In this document: positions 36,001 through 47,108 of the stretch, piece after piece
Layout: each line of letters begins with the position of its first letter
Numbering within the stretch: position 1 is the first letter of the stretch
Source: Chlorops oryzae
Taxonomy: Eukaryota > Arthropoda > Insecta > Diptera > Chloropidae
Length of the DNA: 64,000 nucleotides
Direction: 5' to 3'
NCBI GenBank assembly: GCA_020466095.1
Contig: CM035806.1
Coordinates: 38,172,683-38,236,682, forward strand
Notes under the pieces: model-generated
Database searches by the model: none
What the model saw: the letters and a program-made list of their open reading frames with translations, nothing else
Told to the model about the DNA's origin: nothing
Made by a program: the position numbers and the translations under genes

Positions 36001-37850
36001 AAGGAAAAGGAAAAAAATACAACATTGTAAAATAGCAAATTATTAATTTGAAATTAAGTTAAAACGAGAAAAAAAACAAGAACAAGAACAGAAAAAACCC
36101 GAAAATTCGAATAAGCAGCTGAAAGTAAAAAAATAAATAAATAAAGAAAGAAAGTAATAGTTCTAATTTAATTTGTAATTATATTTTGCATTTAATGCAC
36201 AATCGAAATAGCATAAAGAAAAAAAAAATTATATTTAACGAAAAGGAAAAATGTAACCAAACAAAAAAAAAAACAGTCGACAATGTTTTTCGCTATGTAG
36301 CTTAAGTAAAAGGAATCTTAAGTGTTCTTCACTTTTTCAAGTGTTTCTCTCTGACATACACGAACGTTAAACCAAGCCCATTCCAAGACATTTGCAGTAG
36401 TTTAAACCAAAATTACACTCGGAAAAATAAAAAAATTGATTTTTTTCACCACTCAACTGATACACAAAAAAAAAAGGCATAGAAACTCGCAGCTATTAAT
36501 GACTCGATTAGTTATGTTTAATTATTATTATTATTATTTTTTTTTATTTCAATAATTTTTTTTTTTTTATCTTGTATTTTTCTTATTTCCAATATTTTTT
36601 AATGCACCAGAACGCGCGCCTAATACACTGCGGAGCTCAAGAAAACGCTTGCAAAGGATTATATATGTATTTACAAAATTACAAGTACATATATAAATAC
36701 GAACACACGATACACAAAGCACGTTCAGTTCTGGGAGTCTTTGGGCATTGGTATATATCGCTACCAATACACACATGATACACATATAAATATTAATTAA
36801 AATTTCTAAAGTTTTGCATTCATAATAAAATATATACATATTCGTATATAATTCCATCAACTAACTATTATATATAAAAAAAACAAAAAAAAAAAAAATA
36901 CAAAAAAATGTGAAAAAATATATGTGAAAAAAAAGGAAAAAAAATCAATAAAGTGGAATGCTTTTGCAAAAAGTGTTTAAAGAAATGGTCTGTCTTTTTT
37001 TTCAGGTGGGTTGCCTAGATTCAATAGATGTAATAGAGTTTCAAAGGGCTTTATTCCTTTTGCTTTAAGCTTCTTTCGATGATCGGACATAATTGTTTCT
37101 CAAAGCAGGTCTTTTTGTTTTTATTGTCATTTTGATATCCTAGGCTCGATCGAAGAAAGTCAATTCCTTCATGAATGATCCTATGCATAATACAATATGA
37201 TCAGTTTAATGCTGATTTAAAAAAAAAAAAAAACGAATTAGTATTGCAGCCAATGTCAATGTGGGGTGTTCGCCAATGCGAATAATTCTTTTGCGATAGC
37301 GGTGTGAAATTCGCTGTCCCTCAAGAATAATATTTAATTCCCGCATAAAAAATTGTTTGGATGAATTAAGCTTCCGATCATCTCGAGATTTAAAAAAATA
37401 TCATTCTGTGCTTGCAATATTCCTTCTTTTTTTTTTAACTTCTATTAAATTCTCAACACATTCGCAAAATTTTGCGAATACGAATATAATAAAAAAAACA
37501 TGCAAATATTCGCGAATACGTATGCGAGTATTCGTTGCAACACTAGAAAGAATATTCATGCGGTAACGATTCGTTATATTGATAATTGTGAAAATAAATA
37601 TATATAAAACATACCGATGGAATATTCCAATAATTTAAATTTCAAAAGGATCGCGGCCTTTTCCATGAATAAGAAACAGGGATAAAAATAATTTATCTCA
37701 AATTGTAGTACGTTAATGAAAGGAGTAGTAAAGTAGTACGGCGAAACAATAAGTGGTAAAAGAAAAATACTACAGTAGCATTTCGGCAGCACTGCTCCGT
37801 AATGGATGGCGCACCCGTTCCTCAGTAACGAATATATACGGTTTGCTACG
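33093..37850. other. long AT-rich tract, probable 3' UTR and spacer
   Basis: No gene-like frame. Many AATAAA words occur (for example about 33586, 36121 and 36946) and the base composition is extreme, with A-runs and T-runs. The part nearest the RRM gene is probably its 3' UTR, but the end cannot be fixed. A (GTC)n microsatellite sits at about 33725-33758. Confidence 0.4.
33725..33758 (+). repeat. (GTC)n microsatellite
   Basis: About eleven GTC/ATC trimers in an otherwise AT-rich tract downstream of the RRM gene. Confidence 0.9.
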
Positions 37851-37944
37851 GCTCTAGTAGGGATGGGTAGTGAGAATCTCGACTCGATTCTTTCCGAATT
37901 TCGAACATGGTTGAATTAATCGATTATTCGATTCGAAAATGGTA

Positions 37945-38107
37945 TTACGCTATTTACACGTTAAGACATTTGGATAACGAAACACAATTTTTGTGGTCTA
38001 AGGACGCGCGGGGATGTGTTATAGGAGCGTTTTTATCTTTTCCCCCTGCGTCCTGTGCCAACGAAAATTTGTTTCATTATAGAAATGTCTAAACGTGTAA
38101 ATAGCAT
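37945..38107. mobile_element. MITE nested in the hAT-like element
   Basis: TACGCTATTTACACGTTAAG and GACATTTGGATAACGAAACA at the left are mirrored at the right end (TGTTTCATTATAGAAATGTC and AACGTGTAAATAGCATA). A half copy of the family lies near 10360. Confidence 0.75.
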
Positions 38108-38395
38108 ATATTGAAAGTTCGATTTATTCGATTATTTTCGAATTTTCATAAAACATATACAATAACAAAATGTTTAAATTTGATAGTGGCCATCTGTATA
38201 TATTTGGGCTTCATGATGAAGTCGGAAAGCAAGGGGGGAGTTAGCTGTAAATATTTCGGTAAAAACGAACTAAAATATTGGAAACAATTAGGCTCACAGT
38301 CGTCAACCCAGCTTAAACGTTTTGAAGGTTTACAAATGATAATCTTCATAACCTTAAGGAGAATTTAAACCAAGTTTATTAATTTTATACGAAAA

Positions 38396-38465
38396 CTTTT
38401 GAAAAGTTTAAATATAGCAAAGGGATTTGATTGAGTTAAAACTGGCATGAAGACTAAAAGAATAT
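38396..38465 (+). repeat. repeat shared with 62980-63045
   Basis: TTTGATTGAGTTAAAACTGG and CATGAAGACTAAAA here match 63009-63045 with one base missing. The flanking 30 bases are also similar. It lies inside the hAT-like element, so the copy at 63 kb may be a fragment of the same family. Confidence 0.6.
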
Positions 38466-39333
38466 ATTCGACATTATATACTTTCGATGTTCTTAAAGCG
38501 AGTTGAAGAATACCATCCTTAAATCAAGACCATATTATCAGCAATAACCGCTATTTAAATAAATAAAATGTTCAATTAATGACAAATTGTCGTGCAAATT
38601 GTTCTTAATCAAATGCTACATCGATTGCAACTGGTTCCATATCACTGCATGTGTTAAATATTTCCTCAAAGACTCGAAATTCAAACAATCTATAAAATGT
38701 TTTTTATATCTGGACCCTTATAAAAAATTATCGAAATACTTCGTTTTCAATGCTTTTTCGTGTCTGAATTCATCCCGAAAGCAGCGAAATAAAAATTCAA
38801 ACCAAAATCGTAAAATTTAAATATAGCAAGCCCCCAGACGTTTTTTAAATATTCAACGATTGTTAACGTGCATTTCTGATCTTGATAAATGATATCCCAC
38901 AGTGAAATGGAAATATGTAGTCGTATTTGTAGATGAATTTAAATCCATCTCACTTTGGTCATAAAGAACACAAATTTTAAAAGGAAGTGAAAGTCCTTGA
39001 TAATGATTTTAATAATAAATTAAAACAAATTCATACATAAATTTGTTAAGACTTGTAAATGAAAATTAAGAGACAACTTCAGAAGTCTTTGACCATGAAA
39101 CATGAAAAAAATCAAATTTGTAAATGGGAAATGGGGCAGAAATATATTTAAACAAATGCCTATTTTTCGAGAAAAGTAAGAATTCGATTTTTTTCGATGA
39201 GAACTTCGATTCTACCGAATTTTGGGGCAACAAATCGATTTTATTTGATTTTCGATTATTCGAATTCCGAATTAACCCATCCCTGGGCTTTACTAATTTT
39301 TATTACGGAACAAAATTTAAATAATAAATAAGA

Positions 39334-42100
39334 ATGCAGGTTATTTGGCGTGGAAGACGGTTCAATCGAATAGCTGACGTCATGCAAAGACGTTTGGCAA
39401 GCGTGGAGTCACAAAAGCATCCAGAAGAAACAATTCAAATTCCAAATAGAATACACCGCACGCCTACGTCGATTTTATATGCATTGTCGAGCACCGTTAA
39501 GCGTGATCCGACGGCACCTCACTATAAGTACCATGATGACCCTTACTTGATACCATCAACGAATATCGCCAAGCGCACCTACGCTTTGGCGCAAGAAGCA
39601 GGACGAAAAGCAGCCGAGTGGATAAAAGAGGACCTATGTATGTGTTCATGTGTGTAATGTTCAGCCCGATTCTGAATATTCCCGGAGAATTCACTTTTCT
39701 CGAGACTAAAATTCTCCTTTTTGAAATAGAAGGGAGAAGGGAGTACGTTGTATGGGAGTACGAGGGTAAGGAAAATTATGGGTATGGGTCAAATACGCAT
39801 TCCCCATCAAATTTCTTCCCCCAAATATATAAAAAAGATCAAGTGTACTCTTGAGAAAAGTAAGTTCGTTCCAGTTTCGTGCCACTTTAGAACTGCAAAT
39901 AACATTGCTGCCAATTGCGATCCATATGCCATAGCTGCGGCTTGCCATCATCGATTCCAGCGAAGAGAATAGCAACGTCGAAAGGACGACTCATTGCGGA
40001 GTCATCATCATCGCCACTATCACCGAATTGTATGGCTAAAGACGAGACTGCTTGGGCACAACACTCAATTGACATTCGTTCGTTGTAAACAAACCAATGA
40101 TTTTGGCATTCAACACGAGCACGTTCAATCAAAGTTCGTGCATCAGCCATTAGACCAGAAGTAGCGCAACCAATATGTTTGTCGACTTCCACAATCTTTT
40201 CGACCGTTGATGGTACCATCAGCGGAGAAGTAATGCGTTTTTCCACAGCAAGAACAATGCCTACAAAAATCAATTTGCACGTTAAAGGGAACTCGTTTCT
40301 CGAGAATATTCAGAATCGGGCTGCTTATTTGTACTAAGATTTGACATGAACCGATTTTTAACAATTGCTTTTTTTTTCTCTTGCGAATCAAGCTAACTTA
40401 TTTATGGTAAGTGAAGAACTTTTAATTGATTTAATGAGTATATTGAAATGTGTTTTCAACAGCATCAAGAAGCAGATCCACCAATCGAGGCGTTTGCACC
40501 GAAAATGGTATTTACAGAGGAAAGTGAGGTTAATGAGGAAATTCTGCATCGTTTGATACGGAAATCACGGGTCACTGATGCTGTGTTTGTTTATAATTTG
40601 CTTAAAACTAAGGGCGCGGAAATAAGTGCCGAGACAAAGCAAAGCATGCTGGAGTTAGTTTCATTCTACAATGATGAAGATCCCTTGCCCGAGCAGTATA
40701 TCGAAGAGCGGTGGTTCCGGCAAAGCTTTGCTCCACGTGATCGCTATCGCAAGACATGGAAAGACGGTGGATTGGCCGAGCAGCTATTTGCTGAAATAGA
40801 ACCAAAGACTATGCAATCATACGCTGCGGTTATACGCGGAATGTCTAAATTCTTTCAAGCGGAACGGGCCTATGCATTGTTTCAGGAAGCGACGGAGAAA
40901 CAGCTGCTATTCGATACAACAACCTATAATTCTGTTGTACAAATAGTAACTTTATTGAAGGACACCCCTGATCAACGTTGGGAGCTGTGCCTTGATCTAT
41001 TGAAGCAGATGGCACAGCAAGCAGTTAAACCAGATATAGGTACGATGAATGCATTACTGGAAGTTATTAGCTCTTTCGGCAATTTCAAATTAGCACGAAG
41101 CTGTACTTTAAAAGTATTGTCAGAGTTTAAACGACTTGGTATCGAACCATGCTTGGGTACTTATTACTTCGTGCTAATTAATTTCTGTCGTGAGCGCGGC
41201 CCAATCTCGCATGTTATTGTTGATATACTTAAGGAAATCGAAGGCAAAAGTTTCACACTTGAGCATCCAAAAGATACTTATTTCTTTGTTACCGCTATGG
41301 ACATATGTCGAAATCATCTCAACGATAAATCGTTGGCGAAGAAATTAGATACGCTGCTACATGTTGGCAATAACTACGACCTGATAGGAGACTCTTATAG
41401 AGAATCGGTGTACTATCGTCACTTTTTGGCGCTGCTATGTCAGACAGAGTCGTTTGATCAATTCATGGAGACATATGATCTATATGTTCCGAACATATAC
41501 ATACCAGAACCCGGTATAATGGAAGAAATTCTTAAAGCATTGGAATTGAATGGCGCTATCGATTACCTACCTCGTCTTTGGTCCGATATGATAATATTTG
41601 ATCATATTAATCGTGAAAGGCTCCTCAGTCGCACACTTAAAATCATGATCGAGAGTAATCCAGAACAATCCGAAGTAGCATCTCAAACATTGCCATCTCA
41701 ATTTGCTAAAATAGCATTGGATATTTACAAAAATGTCGGGGAGACTGATTCGTTCAGCGGAAGATTCAACAAAGTTACATTTACTGGGCAAATGCTTGGA
41801 GATATTCTTACCATATTAGTACGCGGCGGTGAATTCGAAAAATCTTTGGAAGTCTTTAAAAACATTGAAAAGAATCAGCATCGTATTCCTGGCACTCCAA
41901 CGGAAAATTGCCTGCTTGAGTTCACAGAAAGTTGCATTAATAATAAGACTCCTAGTGTTGCGCTCAATGTACTGCAATATGCTGCGGACAATAATATGGA
42001 CTGTTTGACTCTCGCTAAGAGGATAAACGATGGCTTCACATTAAGCGAAGTGCATTTATCAAAGATGAAGTCACTTGTCGGAAATAGTTTTGTGGAGTAA
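39334..42100 (+). CDS. mRpS39: PTCD3 / mitoribosomal small subunit protein mS39
   Basis: This is a pentatricopeptide-repeat protein of the mitochondrial small ribosomal subunit. My model is exon 1 39334-39637, a 14-nt microexon 40393-40406 and exon 3 40463-42100, giving 651 residues. GTATGT and GTAAGT donors and TCAAG and TTCAACAG acceptors keep the frame exactly. The join reads [22 protein letters not shown], and from memory the fly homologue has a similar spacer. The N-terminus ([13 protein letters not shown]) is basic, as expected for mitochondrial import. [11 protein letters not shown] and the [16 protein letters not shown] and GTMNALLEV helices fit PPR units. Human PTCD3 is about 689 residues. 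A 662-bp transposon lies in intron 1, which would otherwise be only about 93 bp. The gene is convergent with the DHHC gene, 149 bp apart. Skipping the microexon would not preserve the frame. Confidence 0.9.
39662..40323. mobile_element. gene-capturing (Pack-TYPE-like) DNA transposon in PTCD3 intron 1
   Basis: The perfect 20-bp inverted ends CAGCCCGATTCTGAATATTC start at 39662 and, in complement, end at 40323. Next to each end a CTCGAGA word is found (39700 and 40300). The 662-bp interior carries a fragment of the proteasome alpha-5 gene on the minus strand and no transposase. I see no clear target duplication (the flanks are ATGTT and CTTAT), so the superfamily is open. Because the ends are identical, the insertion looks fairly young. 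Confidence 0.75.
39920..40260 (-). pseudogene. Prosalpha5: captured fragment of proteasome subunit alpha type-5
   Basis: About 113 codons read without a stop from [15 protein letters not shown] through [29 protein letters not shown] and [15 protein letters not shown] to PQLWHMD. This is the central part of the 20S alpha-5 subunit, roughly residues 55-165 of about 240. Beyond HMD the frame reads unrelated residues and stops at 39887. Upstream on this strand the sequence is TTTTTGTAG followed by GC, an intact splice acceptor, so the piece was copied from the genomic gene including intron sequence. The N-terminal substrate-gate segment and the C-terminal half are missing, so it cannot make a functional subunit. 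Confidence 0.85.
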
Positions 42101-42249
42101 TTGTTATTAAGTATTAAAATTGTTTTTATTTTAAAAAAACACATCACTCAAATTTTTTTAATATAGATTTTTTTGTTGTTGTAATACTTCAAACCTCACT
42201 GTAAAAAGATTTTGTCATGGTCAGGAAAGTAGAAATCGTAGGAAAAAAC

Positions 42250-43130
42250 TCATTTATCCTTTTTCTTCCATTGCATACCATCACATGGCAGTTCACTTAA
42301 AATAAAAGGCGACAACCAGCTCAAATGAGCACGTCTTCCAAGAACGATCTTCAAGTTTTGCTTCCAACCGGCGTCATAAGGATAACCCTTTTCACGCTCA
42401 AAGCATACACCGCCCTTCAGTATTATTAAACCATGGTATCCGAGCAGCAGGACCGAATATACAACCGCCAATAAATTTAAGCTATAGTAAATGAGATAAA
42501 GATTTTTTTCATGCCATACGGAACCTTGAGCCAAATACAAAGCTGGGCAAATAATCTTCACAAAGGACAATACATTCCAGTATTTGTCAGCATTCAATAC
42601 CCACAGATATATTGAATTATATATGAGAGCATAGACCGATCCAATACACATGTAAACAACGAACATGATAAAGAATCGGTGATTTTTATGCCCAATGCAG
42701 CAAGCAGTAAACAGGCAGTGGTGGTCGCGTTTTAATATACACACCCGACATATCTTGCAGTGCCATGCACGAGGAGGTGCATACTTTCTACAAATATCGC
42801 AATACCGCCATCCTTCTTCCGTTTCCGGTGGCTTTGTGGACTCTTAAAAAAATAACTTTCTTGGTGCGATGGCAACTCTTAAACGGCAACATACTCACGA
42901 TTTGAGCTCGTGTCCACCAACATACATGCCAACATATTGGCCGTGATATTAAAAACAATGAATATTGCAAGAAAAAACGTTAATATATGAAAAAATCCGC
43001 CCACTTCGTGAAAAGCCGGCAAAACTACAGTCATTTCAAAAACGTAAACAATAGGTAAAAATACAGCAACAATAAGGAAACAAAGCACATCCACAATGCG
43101 CCGAGGAAATATATTTTTTCTTAATTTCAT
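42250..43130 (-). CDS. DHHC-type palmitoyltransferase, ZDHHC24-like
   Basis: This is a membrane S-acyltransferase that attaches palmitate to cysteines of target proteins, probably in the Golgi or ER membrane. Exons 42899-43130 and 42250-42842 flank a 56-bp intron (GTGAGT donor, TTAAG acceptor), giving 274 residues. Two membrane segments lie at about 11-33 and 46-70. The cysteine-rich domain has C92-x2-C95, HC106-x2-C109 and the catalytic DHHC at 117-120, followed by CCIGHKNHRFF. Two more membrane segments follow at about 140-165 and 185-210. The start is the ATG at 43130; a longer frame begins at a non-ATG codon. It is divergent from Mys45A (about 900 bp) and convergent with PTCD3. By memory it resembles the fly CG4676 group. 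Confidence 0.88.
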
Positions 43131-43139
43131 ATTTGTGTA

Positions 43140-44030
43140 GATTCTTGTCACGTGAACTTAAGATTTGTCATTTTGTACGTGATTTCGATTTGTTGTGATT
43201 TGAAATAAAACCCTCTTTATAACGAGCACCAAATTTAAACCCGTGTTATATTGAGCACCAGAATAAAAAGCCTAGAGTTGCCGCATTGTATATTGTTTAT
43301 GTTCAAAGGCCGCGGAAATCTACTAAAGCCAAAGTGTTTCTACGATTTTACTTCAACATGACCCCATCCAGTCCATAGCTTTAAACAAATTTTTGATTTG
43401 AAGGCTAGACTTATAAACAGGGACGACCACCACTACAGACGAACGTCCGAAAAATGTTCGTGTATAGTACAATAAAAACATAAAAATTCAAAAACTAGCT
43501 TCTCTTCTGAAAAAAGGCGGCACAGAGCCAACTGGTTTAGCATCATATTTAAAAAGTTATATGTGCTTTGAGTTCTAAACGAGAACTGATTTTTGTTTGA
43601 AAAACTCTCTCTTTATATATGTACACGAACTTCTATTTTTTGCTGCTCTTTTGTGTATTTTGAATGCCTTTTGTGAATGGATCTTATAAACAAAGATTTT
43701 GTTTGTATTCAGAGGGAGTGAAACTATGTATATCATTGCAGATAGTTTTGACTTAGACTTTGATGAAACCGATTATGAAAGGTCAATCGTAGTGTGCTTT
43801 GCTTTGATGGCCAGATGGACTTTCGGACACGTGGTATGGGAACGTTTTTCTCTCGTTACCGTACGTTCCTCGCCAACAAACCAACTATATCGCCGCTGAA
43901 TTTTCGCCTAATATGAACGGCGACTTTTTTTTTAACCATTGCAATACTGCCACCTTTTACAAAAGAGGACTTAATCTAGTGCTTAAAACGCCAAGCTGGC
44001 AGCACTTTCCTTTCCTAAAGAGACGAGCGA
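43140..44030. other. intergenic region between two divergent genes
   Basis: No gene seen. The frame at 43699-43899 has no ATG at its upstream end and no recognisable family. It should hold the promoters of the DHHC gene (leftward) and Mys45A (rightward); no clear TATA box was seen. Confidence 0.4.
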
Positions 44031-44034
44031 CAAC

Positions 44035-46396
44035 ATGGTTCGTCAAAGCAATCAATTGCCCAATAATCTGCCTCAATTGCAGAATCTGATAAAGCGTGAT
44101 CCCGAATCGTACAAGGATGAGTTCCTTCAGCAGTATCGTCACTTTTGCAGTTGCTTGGAAGTGTTTTCTTTGAATCCCGGAGATGAGAACAAAGCTCTCG
44201 ATGAGCTCGTGATGTTTATAGCACAGGTCACATTAAAAAACAACAACAAAATTATATATGGAATTGCTATATTAAACCCGAAGTTCTTTAGGTAGCACAA
44301 CACTATCCAGAAACATGTGCACAATTTCCTCAACAATTGGTGGATCTTCTGAAGAACCATGCAACCACACTTGATCCAGCTATGCGAAATTGCTTCGTCA
44401 AAGCGTTAATCTTGATGCGTAATAAAAATGTTATTCCGGCCTTGGAACTACTGGAGTTATTCTTCCAACTGCTTCGATGTCCCGACAAACATCTAAGGTC
44501 TTTTCTTCAAACGCACATTATAAATGATATAAAGAATGTGAACGCTAAGCATAAAGATATGAAACTGAACTCGGTAAGTGCGCAGCAGCGGAAGGGGTAA
44601 TGAAGTTTTTATTTTTTTTAATTCATTGGTATTTTTTTTTTCTCTCAAATTGAAAAAATTAATTAAAGGCTCTTCAAAACTTCATGTATCTCATGTTGAA
44701 AGACGCAAATGATCGTGCGGCAAAAATGTCAGTGGATATAATGATCGAATTGTATAAGAAAAACATCTGGAATGACGAGAAGACAGTGAACGTTTTGGCA
44801 ACAGTTGGTTGTTTCTCTAAAATAACGAAGGTAAATACAAGCATAATAGAAGAGCTTTATTAGATGAGGTTGGGATCAATTTTCGTATGCAATCAATTTG
44901 TACGTTTGCAGGTCCTGGTTGCATCGTTGAAGTTCTTCCTTGGACACGATAACGAAGAACGTTCGGACGATTCCGATAGTGACAAGGAAATTGATTTAAA
45001 AGGAGCTCTCATGCAAAATCGTGTTAACAAGAAGACGAAAAAACGAAAGAAGCAATTGGAGCAGATAAAGAAGCAGGCTATTAAAGCACAGAAGAAAAAG
45101 AAAAACGCACCCGCTTTCAATTTCTCTGGCATTCATTTAATACACAATCCTCAGGGCATGGCAGAGGGATTGTTTAAGCAATTGCAAAATGGAAACGAAC
45201 GTTTTGAAGTCAAGCTTATGCATTTGGATGTAATATCCCGTCTAATTGGCATACATGATCTATTTCTATTCAGTTACTATCCATACATTACACGCTTCTT
45301 ACAACCGCATCAGCGTCAGGTGACACGCATACTGCAGTTTGCTGCACAAGCTTCACACGAGCTAGTTCCAGGCGAGATAATCGAGCCAGTTCTTAAGACG
45401 ATAGCAAACAATTTCATCACCGAACGAAATTCCAGCGATGTCATGGCGATCGGATTGAATGCAACGCGAGAAATTTGTATGCGTTGTCCGCTTGCGATGG
45501 GTGAAGATCTTCTGCGTGACTTAGCAATGTACAAGACGTATAAGGAAAAATCGGTTATGATGGCCGCGCGTTCATTGATTACACTCTATCGTGAACAACT
45601 GCCTGCATTATTGCATAAGAAAGATCGAGGTCGTCAAACGGAAGCACAAGCAGAACGTAAATTACGTCCTTATGGTGAGGTGAACGTTCACGAAACTGTG
45701 CCTGGCGCTGAGGCTCTTTTGCAATCAGCGAAAACTATTGATATAGATGATTCCGAATCTGAGGATGACTCGAACGATGGCCAGTGGGTTGATGTATCAC
45801 ATAGTGAAGACGAGAAAGCTGACGATGATGAAGACGAAGTTAGTGAAGACGATCAAGAAGAATCTGACGACAGCGACGATGACGAAGAGGAGGAAAACGA
45901 AGGCGTTCAAAGCGAAACTGATGGTGAAAAGACCATACAAGATGATAATTCAACGTCAAAAGAAAATTTGAAAATTCTTGACAAGAAGGAAGCTGCACAC
46001 GAATTGGCCTTAACACGCATATTCACCGACGAGGACTTCAAGCGTATTCAAGCAGCAAATCTTAAGAAGACAGTCACCAATGCCAGAAAGCGTCCATTGG
46101 AATCTGATCGAGCAGAGTTTGTTAAGCTGGATAGCATAGAAATGATTTACAAAAAACGGAAGCACGACAAGGAATCACGTTTGGAAACTGTCAAAGCCGG
46201 TCGTCAGGATCGTGAGAAATATGGCTATAAGGATGGACGCAAAAATGAGAACTGCTCCAAAACAGATCGCGAAAAACGGAAAAACAAAAACTTCGGCATG
46301 ATGCGACATAAAGCACGTTCCAAAGTCAAGAGGAGCTTCAAGGAAAAACAACAAGCTTTAAGGAAACATCTTCTACAACAAAAGAAAATGAAATAG
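44035..46396 (+). CDS. Mys45A: SDA1 homologue (Mys45A), ribosome biogenesis
   Basis: This nucleolar protein is required for 60S ribosomal subunit maturation and export and for actin organisation in yeast Sda1. Exons 44035-44226, 44292-44573, 44669-44830 and 44912-46396 join in phase 0 throughout (introns 65, 95 and 81 bp), giving 706 residues, close to the family's usual length. Diagnostic parts are [40 protein letters not shown] and [12 protein letters not shown] in the N-terminal domain. [20 protein letters not shown] and [20 protein letters not shown] follow in the SDA1 core. An acidic stretch (about 488-545) precedes a Lys/Arg-rich tail with [22 protein letters not shown] sequence (about 675-690) that fits nucleolar targeting. 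It is convergent with tsu, 150 bp between stop codons. Confidence 0.95.
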
Positions 46397-46546
46397 AACG
46401 CTTTGTAAGCGCAAAAAAATATAGAAACCTGTTTATATTTCAAACTTGAGTTTTACTGTTTATATCCACAAAATCGGAATACCAGAATACTCTTAAATTA
46501 ATTATCTTTTGAATAGCTTGAGATATACTGCAGTGGTGTAATTCTT

Positions 46547-47108
46547 TTATCTCCGGCGTTTGTCACTTTTCTTGGTTAGGCGTTTCGGTCCCTTAACGAA
46601 ACACCAATCGACTTGTATGGCTTGTCCCATTATATCGGCGCCATCAAGTGCCTCTTTGGCGGCAAGTGCTTGCTTATGTGTTTCATATTCTACCAAAGCA
46701 TAGCCTTTCGAGAAACCAGTACGACGATCCAAATTCAAATGAATATTCTTAATGTCGCCATAGTCGCAGAACTTTTCCTGAATTTCATCCTCCTGTGCTT
46801 CTTCGTGAATATTTGTTACAAAAAGAATCCAGCCTTCGACTGAACGTTGAGGGCCAGGTTCTAGTTCGTCATCATCTTCATGGCGCACGCGATCATAACT
46901 GTGAATTGGCTCGCGAACGATATTCTCACTGCCGAAACCACGACCCTTGCGATGCTTCACTTTCTCCTTCAAACGCACAATGCCCTCTGTGAGAAAGAAA
47001 ATCCATTTAAAAGGATGCATAATTGTTGCTAGCGCTAAATAACTTACGATCGCCTTCCTCATCGACCTCGAATTCTTCAGCATTATCAATATCCAAAACA
47101 TCGGCCAT
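46547..47108 (-). CDS. tsu: RNA-binding protein 8A / Y14 (tsunagi), exon junction complex
   Basis: This is a core subunit of the exon junction complex. It dimerises with Mago, and in flies it is needed for oskar mRNA localisation. Exons 47048-47108 and 46547-46986 flank a 61-bp intron (GTAAGT donor, TTCTCACAG acceptor, phase 1), giving 166 residues. The N-terminus [20 protein letters not shown] leads into [19 protein letters not shown]. The RRM (about 70-150) has LFVTNI and KGYALVEY and the Mago-contacting surface. The acidic [16 protein letters not shown] linker and the basic RRR end are typical. Length matches the family. It is divergent from Pgm2 with 490 bp between start codons. Confidence 0.95.

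Larger units (their letters stand above)
37858..39285. mobile_element. hAT-like element just upstream of the PTCD3 gene
   Basis: The ends TAGGGATGGGT (37858) and ACCCATCCCTG (ending 39285) are inverted, and ATCGATTATTCGA/CGATTATTCGAA lie inside both ends. The 8-bp flanks GGCTCTAG (37850-37857) and GGCTTTAC (39286-39293) match at 6 of 8. At 1428 bp it shows no transposase. A smaller element is nested at 37945-38107. Its right end lies 48 bp before the PTCD3 start codon. Confidence 0.65.

Noticed and set aside
39652..39653. Alternative GT donor for PTCD3 exon 1 that would join exon 3 in phase 0 directly
   Set aside because: It adds CMCSC residues from a GT-rich stretch and uses a weak GTGTAA donor. 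The GTATGT donor plus microexon gives strong sites and a better protein.
42788..42970. 60-codon minus-strand frame in the DHHC gene
   Set aside because: It is an out-of-frame reading across the 56-bp intron; the correct frame restores the cysteine-rich domain.
43699..43899. 66-codon frame upstream of Mys45A
   Set aside because: No ATG at its upstream end, no family resemblance, and it lies in a promoter interval.
44893..46443. Minus-strand frames over Mys45A
   Set aside because: They are shadows of the coding strand; the plus-strand exons have conserved motifs and clean splice sites.
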